From the NCBI GenBank assembly GCA_014529385.2, contig CM043956.1:66016281-66080280 (forward strand): a DNA stretch of 64,000 nucleotides, in the 5' to 3' direction. The stretch is from Adiantum capillus-veneris (taxonomy: Eukaryota > Streptophyta > Polypodiopsida > Polypodiales > Pteridaceae). Below, one piece after another: positions 58,585-64,000 of this stretch (its first letter is position 1; each line of letters begins with the position of its first letter). The notes beneath the pieces were generated by a model that ran no database searches, had not been told where the DNA came from, and saw nothing but the letters and a program-made list of their open reading frames with translations. The translations under genes and the position numbers were made by a program.

Positions 58585-61500
58585 TGGATACAAGGTCCAC
58601 CAAATGTCCAACCTAGACTAAAAGCAGACAATTAGAGATTTGGATTAGATTTGGATTCAAAGACCACCACTTATTCAAGTAAGATAGATCCACTTGTTTA
58701 AGACAGTAATGTTTGAAGCCCCACCACTTGTCCAACCTAGACATTGATTAAATTTTGGTAAGATTTAACACAAATCTAGAGTAGAATCAAGATTCTATGG
58801 CCAAGGTAATCAAATAAGTTAGACAACACACAAAGCATAAGAGCACACTAGATTCTCGTTGAGCATAAACTAAACAATAATCAAATGTTACATGCATTTC
58901 AGATTTTATCCATGAAAAATGAAAATGATGCATGTACTTGAGATTTCTATCCATGTACAATACTTTACAATGTCAAGTAAAGTCATAGTCAGCAAGCAAC
59001 TCTTCTCTTGCTTCAACTTGAAAAATAATCTCAATTCATACATGGCCATATTATTCTAACTTGATGTGTGAAGAGGTGAATTTATGCCAAGGTGGAAAAT
59101 TTGGATCAAATTTATAGCGTACGTTGGGATAGACACTTATACTGTGAGAACTATTTATATAGCCTGACCCGTTTCCTTCTTCTACACAACCAACAATGTA
59201 TGATTGATCTTCCTCTTCTTCTATGTTTGGATACTCTATAAGAGAATATTTAGAAGCTCTTGGAAATATTTTTTATATCTTTTTCCAGTCTTGAAATCTA
59301 TACTTATGCCCTCCATAGTTTAAATAGTCACACCACTTTCCAGGGTAGTATGCACAAATAGCCCATAGCTAGCTCCTTGAATACATGAAAGTCTCACATC
59401 AAAATCCACACCATAAATATGGAAAATTGCATCTTTGGGAATAGGAAAAGTTGGTGTCCCAAAAGGATCTTCATGCCAATCATAGCGTGAAATATATCTA
59501 GTTTTTATATCACTTAACTCCTTTGTGTCTGCAAAAAGAAGAAAATATTATGCATAAAATAATGACAAGATCAAATAAAGATATCATTATTTTATAGTCC
59601 AATAGGTCCATTGTGCGGAAGACTTAGAGTGCCTCTTACATGGTGCCTCCAAGGTTTCCAAAAAATAAAATCATTGAAAAAAAAGGCCACTGTGTCTCCA
59701 ATCTATTGCCCGTTTGAAGCATAGAGAGAACCAAGGTTCACCACTTGTCCAAGCTAGACATGGAGCATTGACACAAGGTCCAATAATTATCCAAGAACCC
59801 TATAGTATATGTGGTAACATGGGATGCGTTGATGCAACAAAAGTAGCTTAGACTCCTCATCCATCTCTTTTTTCTTGTAGCCTAGAGGGATTAGTTACAA
59901 GGTCTATCACTAGTCAAAAACTACACATAGAACATTGATACAATGTTCCACCACATGTGCAACCTATCATCTCTAGTAGCATGGATGGTTTGATATCAAG
60001 GTTCACCACGTGTCCTACCTATACTCTATTGTGGCATAGAGATTCTGGTTTGGTGGTACTACACTTGTCTAAACTTGGCTTGTTGTTGATGTCTGGAGGT
60101 AATCAAGGGTCCTCCACTTGTCCAACTTAGGCATATAAAACAATTGCAAGGTACACCATGAGTACAACATATGATTGATTATAGCATGCATGGTCTTATT
60201 TCATGGGCCACCATCTTCTCTCCAACATGTTTCCAACCTCGGCTACATTGAAGCATGGAGAGAAGAAAGGTCCACCACTTGTCAAAGGTATTACTTTCTC
60301 CTAGTGCTTTCAAAACCCATGATACGTTGTACATGGGGGGGGCGGGGGGGGGGGGGTCTTGTTTCAAGGTCCACCGCTTGGCTAAGATAGGATCCATTGA
60401 AAAATGAAGAGAAGAAAGCTCTACCATTTGTCCAAGCTAGGTGCCATTAAAACATGAAAACCCCATAATATGTTGTATACAGGGGGTGTTTTTCAAGGTC
60501 CACCACTTGTCTAAGCTATGGTCCATTGGAACATGGAGAGAAGCAAAGCTCCACCACTTTTCCAAGCTAGGATTCATTGAAACATGGAGAGAAGAAAGGT
60601 CCATTTTTTGTCTAAGCTAGGCTCCATTGGAACATGGAGAAAACAATCTCCACCACTTGCCTATTATTGCATAGAGATTTTGGTTTGAAGGTCCACCACT
60701 TGTCCAACCTTGCCTTCATGTATGGAGATAATCAAGGGTGCAATGCTTCTCTAAGCTAGGCACATAAAAGAGTTGCAAGGTCCACTACATATACAATCTA
60801 TGATGGGTTGTAGCATGGGAGGTTTCATTTTAAGGTTGACCACTTCTCCATCTCCGCTTGTCCAACCTCAGATCCATTGAAGCATGGAGAAGAAAGGTCT
60901 ACCAACTCTCCAAAATAGGCAAGAAAATCTCTATAGAACCCATGAATTGTTAATATATGCTATGCTGTGGAGTTTTGTTTGAAGGTCCACTCCTTATCCA
61001 AGCTAGAATCCATTGAAGCATGGAAATAAGTAAGATATATCTCTAGTCCAAGATCGGATCCATTGAAAAATAGAGAAAAGCAACGTCCACCACTTGTCCA
61101 AGCTATGCATGGGTAATTGATATAAAGACCACTACGTTTTCACCTATACTATACTCTATCATGGATGGTTTCATATCCCACCAATTTTCCCTGTTGTATT
61201 ATGGGGGTTTGGTTTCAAAGTACTTCACTTGTCTAAGGTGGGTTCCATTGAAGCATGGAGAGAAACAATGTCTACCACTTGTCCAAAATATGCTCCTTTG
61301 AAACATAAAAGCAAGGTCCACCACTTGTCCAAGCTATTGTTTCTCTCCATTGAAGCATGGAGAGAAACAAGGTCTGCCACCTTTCCAAAATATGCTCCAT
61401 TGAAGCATAAAAGCAAGGTCCACCACTTGTCCAAGCTAATGTAACAAATGGGTGTTGGTTTCAAGGTTTACCACACTTGTCTAAACTAGTCTCCATGCAA

Positions 61501-61600
61501 GGTCCACCACATGTCCAAGCTATATGAGCTTGAAGGTCTACCACACCTCAAATTAGGATCCACGTAAGGTCCAGCTTTTGTCAAGCTATGCCTTTAGTGA
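58585..61600 (-). repeat. Degenerate tandem array, inverted block
   Basis: The same modules as in the direct blocks but as their complements (aaggtccaccacttgtccaa, ggctccattgaaacatggag), dense at 59700-60140 and 60190-61520. It contains a G run with one C at 60337-60357. The SET-like fragment (59051-59528) sits in a gap of the array. Confidence 0.75.
59051..59528 (-). pseudogene. SET-domain-like fragment
   Basis: Preceded by a good splice acceptor (ttctttttgcag), the minus-strand exon reads ELSDIKTRYISRYDW, FPIPKDAIFHIYG, then GASYGLFVHTTLESG (SET-type 'GxGLF......G'), a Tyr-Gly-Gly segment, YIVGCVEEGNGSGYIN, SSHSISVYPNVRY (family 'NHS..PN') and ends HIKLE stop. A TAA and two frame changes lie in the middle (about 59330 and 59250). 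SET domains transfer methyl groups to lysines; the spacing and the N..S..PN motif support the match but the key His of NHS is not in its usual place. Too short for the ORF-size cut usually used. Moderate confidence. Confidence 0.4.
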
Positions 61601-61971
61601 GTACTAAAACTAAGTAAATTACAATACTTAAATACCTTTCCAAGCTCATTAAGATTTTGGTCTCTAAGGCCAACATGTCTAATCTATGCTCTAATTAATT
61701 ACTTATGCTAGTTCTCAAAGTCCAAACATAAGCTCCCTTCTAGCAAGGTTAGTTTAAATTTAGGCTGCAACACCTGTCTAAGCTAGGTTCAATTTATGAA
61801 GCATCACCATTTAACCATGCTAGGATCTAATGTAGCAAATCAAGGGGGTATTGATAAAAGGTCCAAAACTTATGAGTTCAAGCTCTTAAGTAATTAAGTC
61901 TTTGTGAGTATCAAATGTTATAGTTTTAGTCTAAAGATCCACCATTCAAAAACTCAAGTGATTTACTATTT

Positions 61972-62259
61972 GGGTGAAAGTATGTTAACGTGTCATGCTT
62001 TTTCATGTCTGGGACAATGCTAACTAGCACAATTTTGACATATGCTAACTAGTACAATAACTTGAGCTACATCTCCAAGATCTATGACATATGATATATC
62101 AATAGAAAGCACTTGAAACAAGGAATCCAAATGTACAACCTCCGACAAATTTTGATATTATTTGTAAAAAATTTACAGGACGCCCAACTTTTCGAAGATG
62201 TGCTAACTTGAAACTGCTAACTAGTACAAAAAGCGTGACAGGTTAACATGCTTTCACCC
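61972..62259 (-). mobile_element. MITE, copy 2 (inverted)
   Basis: 288 bp, the reverse complement of 45453-45739 with modest divergence. Flanked by a 4-bp duplication attt (61968-61971 and 62260-62263). Its right end ggttaacatgctttcaccc is the complement of copy 1's left end. Confidence 0.85.
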
Positions 62260-62393
62260 ATTTACATTCAAACCTTAAATGCTTGAGATAAAAAATACAA
62301 ACTCAATCAATACTATATAAAGCAAAATCTAACATTAAGAGTATCAAATCAGCAACAAGAAACACTAACATGCACAAGAAGCTCAAACCATAC

Positions 62394-64000
62394 GTGTCTC
62401 CATTTCCAAAAAGTCCTCCATTAATTGACAGGGGATGTTGTTGTTCTTCTTCTTCTTCTCTTCATGGAGAGCACTCCTTTGTAATAGGCACAGTGTCATC
62501 TAATTGCAAAGTGGATTTTTGAAGTCCAACCCATTTTTGTGTATCTTCGTGAGACTTAACAAAGTCTAGCAGCCTGGTCTCCACATTTTTTGCCTCCTCC
62601 ACATTGTCAACTAAGCATATAACTTCTTTTTTCTGTTGTATTCCTTCTTGTGCAGCCAAGGATCCATCACCAAAAACATCAACAAACTTGCGGTCTTCAA
62701 AACAATATGTATGAATGTAGTGCTTGACCAAAGCTCTTTTTTTGGCCTCCAAATATTGCAAATCTGACATATCTTTATCTGCTACTTGAATAAGAGAACA
62801 ATCAATTGGAATGGTATGTTCCTCTGATCTTCTTCTCAGGTCTTCATGTGCATTTCCTTGTCCCAATAAGCCAATAACTGTTAGGAATTGAATTAATCCT
62901 TTGCAAGGAGCTGATGGAAAGTGATGTAGTGCACCACAACAATGGTAGCTCAAATTATCTCCCATGGCGTGAAAGGAACGTACATTGCAATTTTGTGAAG
63001 TTAGTGAAATCCTCAAATGCAAGAAAGACAAATCCAAGATCTGTTGATCCTCCAGCAATAGCCAAGATCCCATCCAAAGCATTGTTAAATGTCTCCTCAC
63101 TCCACTTCAAACTTCCTCCAAGGTGTTTTGTCATATCTAAAACACATAAGCCAATAGGCACTTTGTTATTGAAGTGGTGCATCAAGTAGAAATTGCCTTC
63201 CATTTGTAGGCTCACCACATTGATTGACCATGGCAAATCTCTAGGCTCAATTTTCTCCTTTTGAAGGGGAATTGCCCATTGCATGTATTTTATTACTCCA
63301 TCTGGAAAAGCCATTTTCTTTGTTCCACGCTTCAAACTAGATCGAAGCCATTCCTCGCATAGCATTAAAAGTGTTTTATAAACAACATCATTGATATTAT
63401 ACATATTGACCACCTCCTCCTAGTTTTTACATGGTGAAGACTCATTCAAATTGTTGAAGCCTTTAAGAAGTGCATCTTGAATCAATTTGTCTTGCTTCAA
63501 CTGCTTGATTCGATCATACATGTCAGCTGCATCACCATCCTTTTCACTCTTTGACAGTAAAATCTTCTCATCTGTAATCTCTTCTTGAATAGTCTTTACC
63601 TATGATTCTTCAAGTCCACAAAGGTATCTAATTACAATTGTTGGGAGTTTCTTCTTCTCCTCTTCTAGCCTTTCAATGATTTCTAACCAGCAGTCATAAA
63701 TTGGATCAGAGTACATGACCATGTGTGCCTGTTTAGCAATCCAACTTACTGCTGCACTCATTCTTGCCAGTCAAAGAAAATCCTAAAAGGAAACAGAGAA
63801 ATAATTAAACTATTGAGCAAGATTTTTTAATTAAAGAATAATATCAAAAAGACAATGAAAATAACTTACATCCCATCCAGCACGAGATGCATGTCCCTCT
63901 GCAATTCCACTTGCTGCCTTTGGTGGTCATCCTGAGAAGATCCATTGACTCCGTAAATGTCTCAATATTTGGTTGTAAGGTTGCTTTACATACAATGCTT
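62394..64000 (-). pseudogene. DNA methyltransferase-like (beta-class, N4/N6 type) gene, decayed, running off the right edge
   Basis: Minus strand. A first exon (64000 to about 63871; ASGIAEGHASRAGWD) ends at GTAAG; an intron to about 63783 (acceptor ccttttag) leads to a long exon: MSAAVSWIAKQAHMVMYS, a coiled charged segment, CEEWLRSSLKRGTKKMAF, IGLCVLDMTKHLGGSLKW (position of a DPPY-like catalytic loop, though the motif itself is lost), WSEETFNNALDGIL, and after a frame change near 62980, YLEAKKRALVKHYI and FVDVFGDGSLAAQEGI (like the SAM-binding FxGxG), KEVICLVDN and a helical end. Catalytic-loop-before-SAM-motif is the beta-class order. In-frame stops occur near 63920, 63772, 63600, 63419 and 62462. 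The name is inferred from pattern only; it could be another family. Confidence 0.4.

Overview
The window looks like intergenic, transposon-rich chromosome of a land plant. Every recognisable coding block is a plant-type mobile element: a CACTA (En/Spm) element with TNP2-type transposase, a Tat-lineage Ty3/gypsy element with two RNase H domains, Ty1/copia pieces primed by initiator tRNA-Met, a chromovirus remnant with a chromodomain, and a non-LTR (LINE) reverse transcriptase. Spliceosomal introns with GT-AG borders, AT-rich spacers and many (GA)n/(CT)n and (AC)n microsatellites fit this. The LINE and the degenerate host-like genes feel closest to seedless plants such as ferns, but that is a weak inference. 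No ribosomal RNA, tRNA gene, CRISPR array or prokaryotic operon was seen.

Layout. 1-814: the 5' end of a copia element on the minus strand. 1549-11409 and 19376-37738: two direct copies (A and B) of the same roughly 9.8-kb segment, each holding a LINE 3' end, a dead gypsy pol, a deleted CACTA derivative, a short non-autonomous LTR element (142-bp LTRs) and an unidentified broken ORF. Between them (11410-19375) lies a larger CACTA element with two multi-exon transposase genes; its left CACTA terminus is exactly where copy A ends, and its right terminus is missing where copy B begins. Copy B has been interrupted by a nearly intact 8.7-kb Tat-lineage gypsy element (27171-35841).

37.7-41.9 kb: LINE pieces bounded by (CT)n/(GA)n microsatellites; the larger one is split by a deleted chromovirus (39558-40677) whose LTR is packed with perfect heat-shock-element arrays. 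42.4-61.6 kb: a large degenerate tandem array built on a motif like ttggacaagtggtggacctt, direct up to 56.2 kb and inverted from 58.6 kb, interrupted by a degenerate LTR element (51345-55244) and accompanied by two copies of a roughly 288-bp MITE with 4-bp target duplications. Embedded in it on the minus strand are decayed host-like genes: two FCP1/NIF-type HAD phosphatase-like fragments, a SET-like fragment, and at the right edge a gene resembling a beta-class (N4/N6-type) DNA methyltransferase.

History readable from nesting: old gypsy and LINE debris, then the CACTA derivative and the short LTR element, then the segmental duplication, then the Tat insertion in copy B. Most coding sequences carry stops or frameshifts; only the Tat gag and pol are open throughout.
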